DNA of 64,000 nucleotides, from assembly GCA_012934845.2 (NCBI GenBank), contig WNNJ02000865.1:43129-107128 (forward strand), in the 5' to 3' direction. The stretch comes from Pomphorhynchus laevis (lineage: Eukaryota > Acanthocephala > Palaeacanthocephala > Echinorhynchida > Pomphorhynchidae). Positions 10,930-23,104 of this stretch are shown in pieces. The translations under genes and the position numbers were made by a program. The notes below the pieces were generated by a model. The model searched no databases and was not told the DNA's origin. It worked only from the letters and a program-made list of their open reading frames with translations. Every line of letters starts with the position of its first letter. The first letter of the stretch is position 1.

Positions 10930-11635
10930 TCAATCAATACACTTTGTTGTTAAGTAAAAAGTCAAATTTTTGTGAAATTCGAAATTCGCCTTCTTTGCAT
11001 CGTCAAAGACAAATTTAGCAATACAAATGGACACATTTGCTCTCAGCTTTCTGATTATGTCGGGATATTTATCGACCAAGTTATCCGACATTTTCTTAGC
11101 CATTTGTTTAAAAATCATATTCGCTTCTTCCCCAATACCTCTAACTACTGAAAATATCATCGGATAAAACGATCCCTCGTCAATTTTCTTAATACGCTAT
11201 GAATACTTAGCATTTTTGCGATTCTCATTATATTTAAAAGGATCGTTCATTCTTTCCAATGAATATGATGGAGCCAAATTGTCGAACACATGTCTAAATA
11301 AAACCGCTCCAAAATATTCCCGTATAAATCATTACAACTGATGTCTGCTCTTGCTTCTCTATCCCGTGTAGTTGTAGTTACCTCGAATTGAAAGCCTTCT
11401 GGTACAGGTTTTAATACGATTTCCTTTGTCACCAATTCACATGCACCTTTTTTAAGATTCAGCTATTTCGTCCACTACTATGTTGTGTCTTATAAAGTTG
11501 TATCCGCCACAGTGACATGATAATGCATGAACTGAATTAAGTGCTGATCCACATTCACATGTCTTAAAAGTGTAATCGGTATTCAACCCATATCGTACTG
11601 TTATTGCGTCCTGGAATTCCATTGTACTCAAAAAT
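10930..11635 (-). mobile_element. Decayed restriction-endonuclease LINE, C-terminal remnant
   Basis: Three minus-strand pieces align in order with the C-terminus of the intact relative at 32683-34209. About 11630-11460 holds FQDAITVRYG, the zinc-binding CECG...VHALSC and then FIRHNIV. 11435-11247 holds REARADISCNDLYG. 11160-10930 holds MIFKQMAKKMSDNLVDKYPD. CxC..HxxxxC followed by R-HN and a downstream Asp-containing motif is the signature of the R2-type restriction-like endonuclease. Several stops and frame changes separate the pieces, so it is an old copy, much more diverged than the one at 32.6 kb. Confidence 0.7.
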
Positions 11636-11939
11636 CTTTTACCGTCGTAGGTATATGACCTTAATTAAGAAGATGCCCCTTATATGCTTGCGTTGCTTAA
11701 GATTGTTTTTAAATTTTTTCGTGAAGATAGGATTTTGTTTTGTAACAATAAGGAATAATATCCTAAAATTGCTTGTGGTAAGGTTAAAGATTACTAAAAC
11801 AATATTAAGATAACAATATATTTTTTAGATATTATAGTATCCTTTTAGATATTATAATATTCTATCGTAGATAACTTGATCTACAACAAACATAATCAAG
11901 AAAACAATTTCATTAATCAACAAGCAAGTACGATTTTAC

Positions 11940-12110
11940 CGAAATGAAATTATCAATTATTTATAAATATATTATTAATAATATAAATATATGATGTTAA
12001 TATTATATTAATATATAATATTAATATATTGATAATATATTAATATAATATTAATATAAATATATTATGTATATATTATATGATAATATGATATGGTACT
12101 TTATATGACG
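11940..12110. repeat. TAATATA-rich simple sequence
   Basis: A and T make up almost the whole stretch, in irregular TATTAATA units. No other signal is seen. Confidence 0.8.
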
Positions 12111-12825
12111 ATCAGATTTGTAAGTTCGAAAATAGTTATATAAGCCTCTACTGTGGAGATAACTGAGTTAAAAGTATTTTAATTAAAAGGATTTTGGAAA
12201 TTTAAGCAATATTAATTTTCAAATAAATGGAATTTTCTATAAATGGAATAAATGGAAATTTTTTTAAAGCAAACTTTTAGCCTAAAATTCATTGCAATGC
12301 TTTAACTTTGCAATGAATAGTAAGAGTTAAGAAAAAAATTATTATTTGTTAACAATATTTCAGTTTATCACCATTATCAGGTAAATATATAAAATAATTC
12401 AATTATAATAAATTTAATTTGAATAAGTAAACCAAATAAGTAACTTGTTATTGTTGAGTTTCGGGCAAAACGATTTTATGTATATCGACTCAATAATACG
12501 TGATTCTAGCGTGTTCTTTTAGTAAAAATATCAGTATAGGTAATATCAACATTAATATTGAAATGCAGTTTTAAATTTAGGAATCAACTTAACAACCCAT
12601 TTAAATATGGATACAAGCAAGGAGAAGATAACCTTACAGGTTTTCGATATTGCTGATATAATTGTGATTAGTTCACTATAAAGTAGGCATCAATTCACTT
12701 CAATTCGTTGATGTGAGTCGCATCATCGATTTGCACAATATAGCATAGTTTACATGATGCCTATTTTGAAGTGGTAAATGTGCTATTTTAAAGTGGATAA
12801 ATATGCTAACATGTATTAGAATCAA

Positions 12826-12960
12826 GATTATAGGTAATCAGAAGAAACTACTATGTTATCAGGTTTCAGTTCATGTTGCGAAGCTCAACATCAGCGGGAC
12901 CGAATTGTTTCGACCTGACATAGCAGCGGGGCCAAATACATTCTAATAATTCATTTCCTT
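12826..12960 (-). repeat. Penelope-like terminus with an enlarged hairpin region
   Basis: On the minus strand it reads GGCCCCGCTGCTATGTC, then about 40 extra bases containing their own small hairpin (ATGTTG/CAACAT), then GAAACCTGATAACATAG. It lies just downstream of the nucleotide-transporter gene. Upstream, at 12673-12773, a weak 19-bp inverted repeat (CACTATAAAGTAGGCATCA) may be a separate MITE scrap. Confidence 0.5.
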
Positions 12961-13283
12961 TGATGCAATCTTAAACGCAATGCCTTATTCTAAAAAGAAT
13001 TATATTATTTATTATTTATTCATAAAGATTTCCCACTAAAAAATGAAACATTTAATAATTTGCGAACCAGAGATAGTCATTCGAATGCCACAATGGGTTC
13101 AAGAGTCTTTGCTTTATTCTGAAGACATATGCCCCATATGTCTTTAGAATAAAGAATTAAATCTAATTTTTTTTATTTCTGCTTTATTCTAAAGTTTTGC
13201 TCAAATTACCGAAGTGAATGAAATGTAAATCGTGTTTGCAAGCCGCAATAATGTAAGCCAAAATATAAATTTTAAACGGACAT

Positions 13284-13289
13284 TTTATT
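13284..13289 (-). terminator. Probable polyadenylation signal of the nucleotide transporter gene
   Basis: AATAAA on the minus strand, 55 bp beyond the stop codon at 13346-13344. The spacing suits a short 3' UTR. Confidence 0.5.
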
Positions 13290-13343
13290 ATTAAGTTTAA
13301 TTTACGATATCATTGAGTAGATAAGATTAAGGAAAAAATTGTT

Positions 13344-13486
13344 TTATATTATTCGCTTCGCAGTTCCGAAAATAAAATATACAATATAACCCAGTAAACA
13401 AACAAGTGAGGATAATCGAAAGACTGTGTTCCAATCGTTATTGCTCCGTTGTAGAAACGATCCGACAACCAAAACACCGGTAAAAC
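13344..13486 (-). CDS. SLC17A9: SLC17A9-like final exon 9
   Basis: The acceptor TTTTCAG is followed by FTGVLVVGSFLQRSNNDW and NTVFRLSSLVCLLGYIVYF, ending FGTAKRII and stop. This is the last helix and short cytoplasmic tail; the family has a G(Y/F)L...W..(V/L)F pattern at this point. It joins the micro-exon in phase 1 across a 1.7-kb intron (13487-15186) that contains the Penelope-like remnant at 14.3-15.0 kb. Confidence 0.88.
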
Positions 13487-16400
13487 CTGAAAATGTGATT
13501 AACCCGATTAATTTACAAACTAAAACGGTTAATTTATAGCAACATTTCTATACTACAGAAATATCGGAATAATTTAAAAATCAATTAAACGTAAAACATA
13601 GTTTGAAAAATAAATAGCTCTAATCTGTCACTGGTAATCGACACGCCTGGAGTAACATGATTCCCAAAATTTATCCATGAACCAACATCCGGATACTTAC
13701 TGAATACTAATGTATAGTGTGTCTATTATATTATTATATAATAATGTAGTGATTTTTTTAAAGCCACTCCGCCTTTCGGCTTGGGCATATAAAAAAAAGA
13801 TTATAAGATAACAAATATAAAGTCAGAACAGTTGTCTTTCTTCTTATTTCTTGAGCTGTTTAAAATTTCATTGATTGGCTCGAATTGATTCTACGTGACA
13901 CCGGTACGCATCGTCAGCCGAAATAAGCCTATAAGCCTACCCCCACTTCAGCGTATCTATTGTTTTTAAAGATAAAGAAGACAAATGAGCACAGGAAAAT
14001 ACATGTAAGAGTGATGAGCATGCTGTGTTGCAAAAATAGCATACTCAAGTTGATGATCGTTTATGTATGATTCTTCCTTTTTTACAGAACTTGGGGTGAT
14101 TAAATAATAATATAATAAACAATATAATAATATAATATATTATATTATTATATTATTTTTAAAAAGTATTTTTTATAAGTATTAACACATCTTTTTAGTT
14201 TTAAAAAGATGTATTGATTCAAACATCATACTATCGATGTATAAAATTTAACATTAAATTAACATTTCACAATAAATCAGATGAGTGAACTGATCCTACG
14301 TATTTTGTACTATATATTTATTAAAAATATTTAAATCTTAAGATTTTATTTAATTTAAATTCATATAAAATAAGAATTTAAGAAAATCAATTTATGCATT
14401 GATTAATAAATAATTTACCATTGGGAGGAACTTCTATGCTATCAGGTTTCGGCCCTTCTTCTTCGACATAACATAGCACCGGGGCCAAATGCGTGCTAAT
14501 GACGTATTTCCTCTTATGAAACTTGATTATCATAATCTTATTCTAATACGTATATGATATATTATATATATTATAGTATTACAAATATATTATATATATT
14601 TTTAATATTATTGTGTTAATGTATATATTTTACTATTCTCTGTTTGATGGTATTTTATAGTAACCTAGTTTAAAATATACTTTTATTAAATTATTTAAAT
14701 GATTTAAATGATTTTGAAACCTAGTTTTAAATATGCATCTATTAAATTATTTAAATGATTTTGAACGTAGCCAATATCATTACATATTGTTGCAATTCTT
14801 AAAATTTCATTATTTAATGTATTATATTTTATATTATATGGTATGCATGAATGCCTATTTAATATTATATAGTATGAATGCTCATGCAAAAATATGTTTC
14901 TTGTAAATTTGAATATGTCATCTTTACGATATAAATTAATAGTAGTTTTAGTTAATGTTAATTTAATGTTCATATCTAGATATATACCAATTTAATATAC
15001 TAACAGATGTTAATTTAATATTCCAAAATGCTAACAGACGTTAGCGAAATATTAATAAAATTTTCCTTTTTTCTTTAATCGAGCTCCGATAATTCTTCAA
15101 ATAAGCTTTAATCATATTAAATGTAACTAGTTGTTGATGATTTGAACAAAGGTAAAATTTTCGGAATATAAGGAAGTAAGACGTACCAGGAACCGCACCA
15201 ACCATATTCATGAATCCTTGTTAATTTCAAAACAAATGTTAAATAGTAAAGCAGTAAAACAAATATACCAAAAACTGTCCCTGCATTGTTGGGACATATA
15301 TCCTGCGGGTTAATCATCAGACCAACGGTGACCATACTGTAACATGATATAGCCATCATCAGTATGATGAGTGAAATTATTAAAGAATGTGACGACAGGG
15401 TTAAAACATGAAGACAAAGTCCGGTACAAACGAGGGAAACAAATGTCGCAGATTTTCTAATTGTAGTTAGCGAATAATCCTTTGCCAATACATCGCAAAG
15501 TTTACCACCCATTGCAGTCAATGGCAGCGATACACACCAAGGAATTACGTTTACCACCCATTGCTGTAAATGCATGCTAAAAATATAAATAGAGATAATG
15601 AATGGCAAACTTTTGCTTCCGGGTGTTTATCGTGGAAATACGTAGGTAGCCATGAAAACAGGATCGAAAAACATACATTTTGACACAGGTAGGCAAATAT
15701 CAGAGCCCTAAAATATCTGATTGTAATCCATGATAATACATGGTAATCAAATAAGCAAAGCGTTAAACTAACTTGTGCGCAATTTTACAGTAATTGTATA
15801 GAAAATATTGCACATTTTGCGATTATCTGATTATATAATAAGAATGAAGAAACAGTTTTTTATACGGATTTCTTGTACGCTCAAATTGAAAACAGAATAG
15901 ATTTATATTTTGGTGATTACCGTCCAGACGATTTTCTGAACAAAAACCATGTTAGAAAACAAAAGGGAGAAAAGGTTAGACAAACATATTTTGGGCATGA
16001 TTATATATAATAAATATTTATTCGATATATAATTTAGTTTATCGATTATATATGTAATTTAATTACAAATTCAACAAAACACTGTTGTATCTTAGTAAAG
16101 TGGCTAACTTGCAAATGCTAGATTGTTCGTTTTCAAATAAATTTGGCTATTACCATAAGGATTTACAAATCCTTTAACAAACCGATATTTTTAGTTTTGA
16201 TTACAATGAATTTGTCGAAAAATTTAAAAAAAATATTTACTTGATAATTAATAGTTATTTCATTAATTTATTCAATAATTATATATGTTTTCCATTCACA
16301 CCGGCAAACAAAGCCAATATTTATATTTGTATCTAAGACGTTTCGCCCTTTACGGGGATTTTTCAATCTACAATTTAAGAACACACATCAAATGTTAAAT

Positions 16401-19400
16401 CATAAGTCAAATATATAAAAAAAGTATAAATAATGAATTGCCTACGATATCGAGGTATGCCATTATATATAAGATTTATTTTTACGTGGCAAATGAAAGC
16501 CAGCGCACGCTTGCATGACCACAACAACACAATCTAAATCATGTTTCGAGGAGGTGGGTACGGAGGCGGCATTTGAATGCAATAAAGGAGGTAGTGCTGC
16601 GGACGTCGAGTGGGAGCTGATTCCAGGCGAGTGGGGCTGCGACGAGGAAGGATCAGAAACCGTAGTTGTTAGGGTAATTGGGAACGTAGAGTAAAAGGGA
16701 ATTACGATAACGCAGTAATAAAGATGTGGAACGAGTGTCGTCTAAGAAAGGGAGGTTGATGAACGATGGACAGCCGACAGCGATGAGACGAAAAGTTACG
16801 AGAAGAAGGGGAGTTGTATGCAGATGTGGATGGTAGGCCAGGAGAGTTGAGCAAGGTATGTGGATGTGTGGTCAAAGCGACGGAGGCGTAGGAGCACTCG
16901 AACGGCGGAGTTAACGATGCGTTGTGGGAGTAAGATGATGGATTTTAAAGAATTGGCGAAAAGGAAGAAGCATTAATCGATTTTAGGGAAAAGAAGCGAT
17001 GAAAGAAGAGACATACAGGAACGGAAGTCGATAAGGGGGCGGATACAGCGGATGTCACGGAGAATTAAGTTAGACGAGTGAACCTTGTCTGTATTTTATT
17101 TGTCTACTTTAATCTGTATTTTATCTACGTTTTTGTTCTGATTCTGCCATCATCTGCACTATAATCGTTTGCTCAAATGTCGTTCTTAAATTCGTATTAA
17201 TCATTGCTTCGCTAACACCACGTAATTAAATATCTGCGTGAGTTGAGGTGTGCAGTGATTCACAATTGCATCGAGTTGAATAATTCCCCTTATTAAATCA
17301 GATTGTCTACTAAATGTAGGATCATTGAAAGAGCGGACTCCCCGGCGTATTATACTTGACATTCTCTAAGGTAGCTAAATATATATCTCCCAATGAAGCA
17401 GGAGGTAGCATTCGTTAATTTGTATCTTAATTTAATATACGTGCTGGTTATGCTGTCAGTCTCTAACATTTTGTCAGCATTTTGATCGTGATCTATTACT
17501 ATGTTTACATCCACCTTTTTCTAGACAAGGTAACACCTTAATTTTCGATCTTATTAGCAGATCTTATAGTATCTCATCCGAGCTTATTATATATGATAAA
17601 CCAAGAGTTTGCTTTTACATTAAACTAACAAATTTTGTTCATTTGATCAACATATAATTTGCAGAATAAATTTTAATTTTTAATATCCAAATGTACATTT
17701 GATATCGAATGTATTACACCAAAAATATTTTATTATTAATGTTTTTATTGGCTCCCTAATCTGAAATCCAATGTCAAATGCTATGAAACTCTAAGAAAAT
17801 TTTTATTTCTACTACTTGAAGTAGTGGAAATAAATTTATACATACACAACATTTAATAGTCAATTTTGTATTAAGAAGTCGCTAAAAAATGTGTAGTGTA
17901 CAAGTAACTTCGGAGCTATCAAACGATAGCAGCAAAAATCATTCAAAAATCAACGATAATTCTACAAAATAAGACAAATTAAAGGAAAATCTAACTACGG
18001 ATCCAAGTAACAAGGTTAGTAATTTTTCTATGATCTCAGGTGATGGGGAGGTGCTTTCCCCATTCCTAAATTAAAGAATTTGCTGATAATTAAAGTTAAG
18101 AAACCGATTGAAAAACACGATCTCTACAATAAATTTTTGACATCCTTCAACAAACAGTTTCAGAACAGGGTTCTATTTAACTCTGTTAGGTTACACCCTG
18201 CAGAGGTGAAGATCTCTTTTGTCTCGAATGACCTCGCCGCAAACTACTTGGAGTACTTCTCCGCCAATTTAGCTGAATATGGTGAAATCTCATCCAAGCC
18301 TATCCTGGCCTCACTGAAAGTTTCAAATCTTCCCTGTTCAATGGAAGAAGATATACGTTCTTTTATGGCTAAATTCAAAGTCAGCAATCTGAGGTCAATC
18401 CAGGGTAGAGACGGAAACCCTATCCCGGTTAGCTTTTGCAATGCTCCCGTAAATATTGTCGAGTCCTTGTCTAATTCTGCGTCGAATCCCTTTATGGGTT
18501 TCAATATAAGATTCACGATCACAGAGAGGGATGATCTGACCTGTCCCCACTGCAGCCGGTGTCACAAATGGGGACACTGGGCCTCCAGCTGCAGTGGGAC
18601 CCCTTCGTGTGGGGTCTGTAGCTCCACCAGCTGCCCTTCTCTTACAACTACCGATCGCTGCGAGCCCCCCCCTTTCCTGCTCGAATTGCGGAGGGTGCCA
18701 TCCTGCTTGGAGCAGGAAATGTTTTCTATTCAAAGAATATAGAAAGTTATTCTTGCTAAAACCGCCCAATCCGGCAAAGTCATTCTCGGTCGCTGCAGCT
18801 CCACGTATGGATGACGCTGACATTCTACGGATTATCGACTTAAAGACTTCGAATGCTCTTCGGCAGATGGAGGAGTTAGTACACACTATCCTAACTGTTA
18901 TCGGGACTAATCCTGTGCTTCCTGTTTCCTCGGTTCCGGAGTCGAAAAAGAGAGGGGGCTTCAGCCCATGCCGTCCTCCCACTCAAGATTGGTAAGCTAA
19001 CCCAACAGAAAACTAATAAGGGAAATGAAGATACTGCCCAGGGGCAAGTACCTTCCTTGGAGGGGGCTAGTGGTGGGAAGGGCAACCTTCCTGCACCTAG
19101 CTTTGTCTAGGTAGGTAATCCCTCATCCAACTAATCCATCACAATGCAGAGTACTCGTGAGCCTTTTTCACTGAATATCCTTCAGTGGAACTCGGGAGGT
19201 GCTTCCGCCCTTAGACTTCTATCTGGTAGAGATGCAGATGTTATAGTCCTTTAGGAGACGCGGTCTATCCGTCTCCCCCAAGACATTACTCGATTGATCC
19301 CAAAGCATATCTGTTCCCACAATACTCCGTACATAACCCCACTTCACTCATCTTTATCTCAAGGAATCTTGACCTTAGTTAAATGATCATAAAGTCCTCC

Positions 19401-22400
19401 CTCCTATTAAATTACTCGTGTCCAGCCATATCTGGTCTAGTAGTTTTACTCTGTAAGAACGGAACAAGCCCCAGTATAGCCAATGCCTATATACGTCCAG
19501 GGGAAATTCACAAGAACCGTGACCTCCTGGCTAGTATTATTGACAGCGGCTATAACATGACACTTGGGGACTTCAACTACAGTACTGGCCGTTGGATCAA
19601 CGCAGCACTTCGCAGAGCTAGGAACGGTTATCTTATTCACAAACCACCGTCCCCTACCTTTCATTGCACATCAACAAATTCTATCCTCGACATTTTACTG
19701 CTTCACTCGAGGTGGTTGTTAAAACCCTTCTGCACGGCGCAGTCGCGCCAGCAATTGTCTACCTCTCATGACCTAATTCGTTGGAGGATTGAAGAAGATA
19801 TGTTGCTTCGAAGGAGGTTTCACTTTGATCCGATCAGAGCGGCCCTCTTTCAAGCGGCTATCCAACTCTTTCCCAGAATAGGAAATGAGAGTTTGACCGA
19901 ATTTAATACCTACCTCTTTTCGCAAGCTACCGCGATTTTATCGACTACCTATAAAGGTCGTATATACAATCCTACTCCGACGAAACTCAAGGTCCTAGCA
20001 AAATTGCTTAACCTCCCTAATCTCTCTGTTTCCACCAGAATGCTCTCTCGAATGAATACTGGAGCACTAGATATAGGTTCCAGCTGAGTAGGGATAGGAT
20101 GAGTATTGCTCGCCTTAATCCTTCTCAGTCTTCCTTTTGGAAGATTTTTAAGAAAGAGAAGTTTGTTTGCTGGAAGGATAGAGCATTGGGTTGGATAGGT
20201 AATGTAGGCCTTGATAAAGTTTTGGAGGAGTACTAGCCCTACACAACTATGGAGCCCCTTTATCACCTCAACCAATCCTGGCTTGGTGTAACGTAAGGAG
20301 TAAGGATCTATCTGTTACGGATATCCTTAACTCCTGCGGTCCTGCTCATGCCCTAAAGATCTGCGACCCATTTCGATTCAAAATGCCCTCGTGTCGATTT
20401 ACGAAAAAGCGCTTGCGCGTAAAATCCGCGACCATTTAAGTAGGCGTAATTTGATCCCTCCAGGTTTTCATGGGTTCGTCAAAGGTCGCTCGGTCCAATT
20501 CAGCAGTTGGTGAGGTGGAGCAGTTTTGTAGGGATAATAGCCATCGTCTAGTTGTGGCTGTTTTCCTTGACTTTTCTGCTGCATTTGACCACATCTCTAT
20601 TCCTTTTGTGATTTCTTATCTCAGGTCCCTCGGGTTGCCTGCGAGAATTGTGAACAGAGTGGAGATCCTGTTGTTTACCAAGCGATTTTACTATGAAGAC
20701 GACCCTGATGCGCGTCAGTTCTACCCTATTACGGGTTTACCTCAAGGATCCCCACTTTCTCCTATCTTATATCTTGCTGCCTCTATTAAACTATTCAAAA
20801 TATTTAAACGCGAACAACGTCTTGTGGTGTACGCTGATGATACCACAGCACTGTTCACTGGACACAGGTGTAAAGACGTAGTCTCTGACATCAGCCGTTT
20901 CTTTTTAAGATTAAAAGACCAGTTACCCATATCCAATCTTATTTTTAACTCAGCTAAATCGCAGGTGGTCGTCTTTCATGGCACCCCTGCTACAAAGCAA
21001 AAACTTAAGAGATTAGCACTCTCTGCGCTCTCCTCCATATTTGCCTCTGAACCACTTCCCACCTTCACAAGTCGAGTAAAATACCTGGGGTTCACCGTTA
21101 CGGTAAACTGGTCGGCGAAAGCTGACCTGGGTATACTTAAACGAATCCTGAAGAAAGCTAGGTGGGCCCTGAAACGGGCTCAGCATCTGTCATTGAAAGG
21201 GAAAGCCCAGGTGCGCCTTTAGGGCACTTGGTCTTTGCAAAGCCCATAACAAGGCTTTGCAATAATAACGATATAAATTATTTATAAAAATTTCGATCAA
21301 ATACTTCAATGATGTATTTACATCAACACTACTATGGATTATATTACGTATTTTCTAGATGACTGTTTTTACTATCGATAAGAATATTTGGATCTGCAAA
21401 ACATGATTTTTTTAATATTTTGTTAGCTACTGCTAGCATTATCAGGGAAAACATTTGTATCACAATTTGTGTGATAAAATTGTATTTTAGTAGATAGCTA
21501 ACTATAAATAAATGTTTCCTGTTTTGTTAATTTGGCTCAAAAATTTAATATTTTAAGAATGGATGGAACTTGATCATGCTTATGAATATTTCTCTGAACT
21601 ATGCAAGATGATGTAAAATTGAAAAATAAATTATCTAATGATACTTTCACCAATTATTATTTTGATTTATAAATATAAATTATACAGTAACAATCCATCG
21701 ATGTAAAATATCACCTTAACTATCACATTTATAATATTAATATTATTCTAAATTGTTATATTTTTTAACTTACCAAAAGGCTGGTTTCCAAATGATAACT
21801 GAATAAATTGGTTCTGTTTCTACTTTAGTGGTTGGCAAGCGGTATTTGTTCTCTTGTAGTTGTCTGTTAAAATTTTTTTGATAAAATATTAGCCATACAA
21901 AGCTTACAAAACCTACATGATATACAGCGATAAATAAAATACAAGCTGTTAAGCGTATTAACCGAATAAATAAAATGTAGAACTCCATCTGAACATAGAC
22001 AGAATGTACGATCCTAATCCACCGCATAAGATAGTACTAAAGTTGAATCAATGCTAGAAAGACATTTACGTTTTTGAACATTTTATTTACCCTAGATAGC
22101 CTCCACTTATGATAAAGGAGTATGTAATTGATTTGTTCTTATGGAATTCTTGACTACTGATTGCAGACAAAGACGGATAAAAAAATCCTAAAATACAGAT
22201 TAATTATTACAGCCATTTCCTTAGCGACTGTACCTTGAAAACAGCCAGTCAAAATTCTGCATAGAACCAGGACGTAAAAAGGATTGATTATGTATTTGAG
22301 TTGTTTCATCAATAATGGAAGTAAACACGTTAGAGCAGCCCAACCAATTGTGCTAATGCTGATGATTATATAACCACCATAGTGATCAGCAAGTATACCA

Positions 22401-22633
22401 CCAATTACTTGAGTTATTGAATATCCCCAGAAAAAAGAAGATAAGGCGATGCCCTACATGCGAATTCAGAATAATATAATGAAAAAAATACATACAGATT
22501 CAAATCTAGTCCATCCAAAATCATTAGATATATCATTTATGACTAACGGAAGAATAGTTCGACTGGCATACATAAAACAGTTTCCCCAAAACAGGAAACC
22601 AGCAATTTTATTTTGTTCATGCTTAAATAACAT
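13344..22633 (-). CDS. SLC17A9: Vesicular nucleotide transporter, SLC17A9 family; complete, nine coding exons
   Basis: A major-facilitator transporter expected to load ATP and other nucleotides into secretory vesicles, driven by membrane potential. Coding exons, in order on the minus strand: 22633-22496, 22453-22234, 22187-22091, 22036-21963, 21912-21774, 15707-15611, 15563-15269, 15216-15187, 13486-13344. They total 1233 bp (410 residues plus stop), every splice phase closes and nearly all junctions have GT/AG. Family motifs: SSFFWGYSITQVIGG and GGILADHYGG after helix 1, RILTGCFQG and FYPSL in the helix 4 region, SWLPTYFHDKHPEAK, VNVIPWCVSLP, and NPQDICPNNAGTVFGF. Known family members run to about 435 residues, so this is full length with a short N-terminus. 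The start at 22633 (MLFKHEQNK) is chosen as the only in-frame ATG before helix 1; an upstream non-ATG extension is open to 22669. The large fifth intron hosts a LINE and the last intron a Penelope-like remnant. Confidence 0.93.
14281..14985 (-). mobile_element. Penelope-like element, 3' remnant, inside the last SLC17A9 intron
   Basis: The minus strand encodes an 89-residue piece downstream of the RT catalytic core (YRKDDIFKFTRNIF, then NNEILRIATICNDIGYVQNH). It aligns closely with 61150-61340 on the plus strand. It is followed by the same 3' sequence (AGGTTACTATAAAATAC), the GC-rich hairpin motif at about 14490-14421 and an AT-rich terminus to about 14281. The RT motifs themselves are absent: the copy is truncated and non-functional. 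The Penelope assignment rests on sequence style, not a search. Confidence 0.6.
15187..15707 (-). CDS. SLC17A9: SLC17A9-like exons 6-8, including a 30-bp micro-exon
   Basis: Exon 6 (97 bp) reads ALIFAYLCQNVCFSILFSWL then PTYFHDKHPEAK. A 47-bp intron follows, then exon 7 (295 bp) with QWVVNVIPWCVSLPLTAMGG through NPQDICPNNAGTVFG. A 52-bp intron leads to exon 8, 30 bp long, encoding about FMNMVGAVP. Without splicing the 52-bp intron the frame stays open but gives an implausible C-terminus; with it, FGFMNMVGAVPGFTGV matches the family's FGVANTAGALAGVVGV residue for residue in spacing. Confidence 0.88.
16333..16372 (-). repeat. Penelope-type terminal motif (decayed hammerhead)
   Basis: The minus strand reads TTGAAAAATCCCCGTAAAGG then GCGAAACGTC. 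A CCCC/GGGG stem followed by CGAAACGTC is typical of Penelope-like termini, where it corresponds to hammerhead helix II, GAAA and GUC. Here the CUGAUGA box has become UUGAAAA. UUGUA/UACAA can still pair as helix I. Dead as a ribozyme, but a useful marker of an old element end. Confidence 0.5.
16490..17110 (-). mobile_element. CR1/L2-like LINE, 3' coding remnant
   Basis: GC-richer than its surroundings. On the minus strand, broken frames contain SAVRVLLRLRRFDHTSTYLA with LSWPTIHI immediately after, followed by further pieces such as HLYYAVIVIPFYS, resembling the C-terminal domain after the RT in CR1/L2-type LINEs. Several frame changes mark it as old. It lies in the large SLC17A9 intron in the same orientation as the gene. 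Confidence 0.45.
17889..21232 (+). mobile_element. Jockey-like LINE, copy 1, in the large SLC17A9 intron
   Basis: ORF1 begins near 17889 (MCSVQVTSELSND) and is best preserved at 18080-18742. It contains zinc knuckles: CSRCHKWGHWASSC (C-x2-C-x4-H-x4-C), then CGVCSSTSC, and in another frame CSNCGGCHPAWSRKC. ORF2 begins at 19144 (MQSTREPFSLNILQWNSGG), the start of an APE endonuclease. The catalytic region continues with GDFNYSTGRW and TSHDLIRW (family SDH motif). RT follows from about 20460. At least one stop or frame shift lies in each ORF. The copy ends at about 21232 inside the RT C-terminus without a 3' tail, so its 3' end was lost after insertion. It runs opposite to the host gene. Confidence 0.85.
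20470..21222 (+). CDS. LINE reverse transcriptase fragment with intact core motifs
   Basis: 250 open codons cover RT motifs in order: VVAVFLDFSAAFDH (motif A), GLPQGSPLSPIL (motif B), LVVYADDTTALF (catalytic YADD, motif C) and KYLGFTVTVNW (motif D/E region). The frame begins at an internal Met, because the upstream RT is in other frames, and stops where the copy is cut off. All catalytic aspartates are present, but the flanking polyprotein is broken, so no active enzyme is expected. Confidence 0.85.
   Translation: MGSSKVARSNSAVGEVEQFCRDNSHRLVVAVFLDFSAAFDHISIPFVISYLRSLGLPARIVNRVEILLFTKRFYYEDDPDARQFYPITGLPQGSPLSPILYLAASIKLFKIFKREQRLVVYADDTTALFTGHRCKDVVSDISRFFLRLKDQLPISNLIFNSAKSQVVVFHGTPATKQKLKRLALSALSSIFASEPLPTFTSRVKYLGFTVTVNWSAKADLGILKRILKKARWALKRAQHLSLKGKAQVRL
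21233..21767. other. Intron sequence without features
   Basis: AT-rich end of the large SLC17A9 intron, next to the exon 5 donor. A small inverted repeat (TTTGCAAAGCC / GGCTTTGCAA) at about 21235-21262 marks the junction with the LINE. Confidence 0.5.
21774..22633 (-). CDS. SLC17A9: SLC17A9-like exons 1-5, separated by 42-54-bp introns
   Basis: Five exons (138, 220, 97, 74 and 139 bp) fall within 860 bp. The introns between them are only 42, 46, 54 and 50 bp, yet all have GT donors and AG acceptors and keep the frame. They encode the N-terminal half: helix 1 (GFLFWGNCFMYASRTILPLV), the helix 2/3 region with the conserved ADHYGG turn, the helix 4-6 region (QGFFYPSLSAISSQ, YSFIISGGYLG, LCGGLGSYIL) and the cytoplasmic loop ending IIWKPAFW. 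The last donor, TTTTG|GTAAGT, opens a 6.07-kb intron. Confidence 0.9.
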
Positions 22634-23104
22634 CAAGTTAAAACTTGAAACGTGAACCGAGTGTACCACAATATAAACTATATCTAAAGTATAGACATTT
22701 CAAAAACTACATAATGATTTTTCATTCTTAAATTCATGTCAATAAACTGAATTGTTAACGTAATTAAATATATCAGAATAAAGTTATAGTTAATTTAAAT
22801 TAGCAACGAAAAAATTAAAAACAACTACAATAAGCATTCAAATGAATAATTGATAAAAAGCGCAATTTAAAAATTAGAGATGAACCCATTCAATTTTAAA
22901 TAAAAGTCCGATTTATTATTATCAAATGTTCGATTAAATATAAAAAAGCAACACAACTATTAAAGCAAACAAAAATATTAAATATTACATCAAAACGTTT
23001 TAAAAATCAATATCAATTAATTAAAAATAACAAAAAAAATTTAAATTAAATATTGATAAAAACAAATTAAAATTATTACTGCGATTTCTGTAAATAATCC
23101 CATC

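Noticed and set aside
18395-18982. Long antisense frame over LINE ORF1
   Set aside because: It mirrors the GC-rich zinc-knuckle coding region on the other strand and shares no motif with known proteins.
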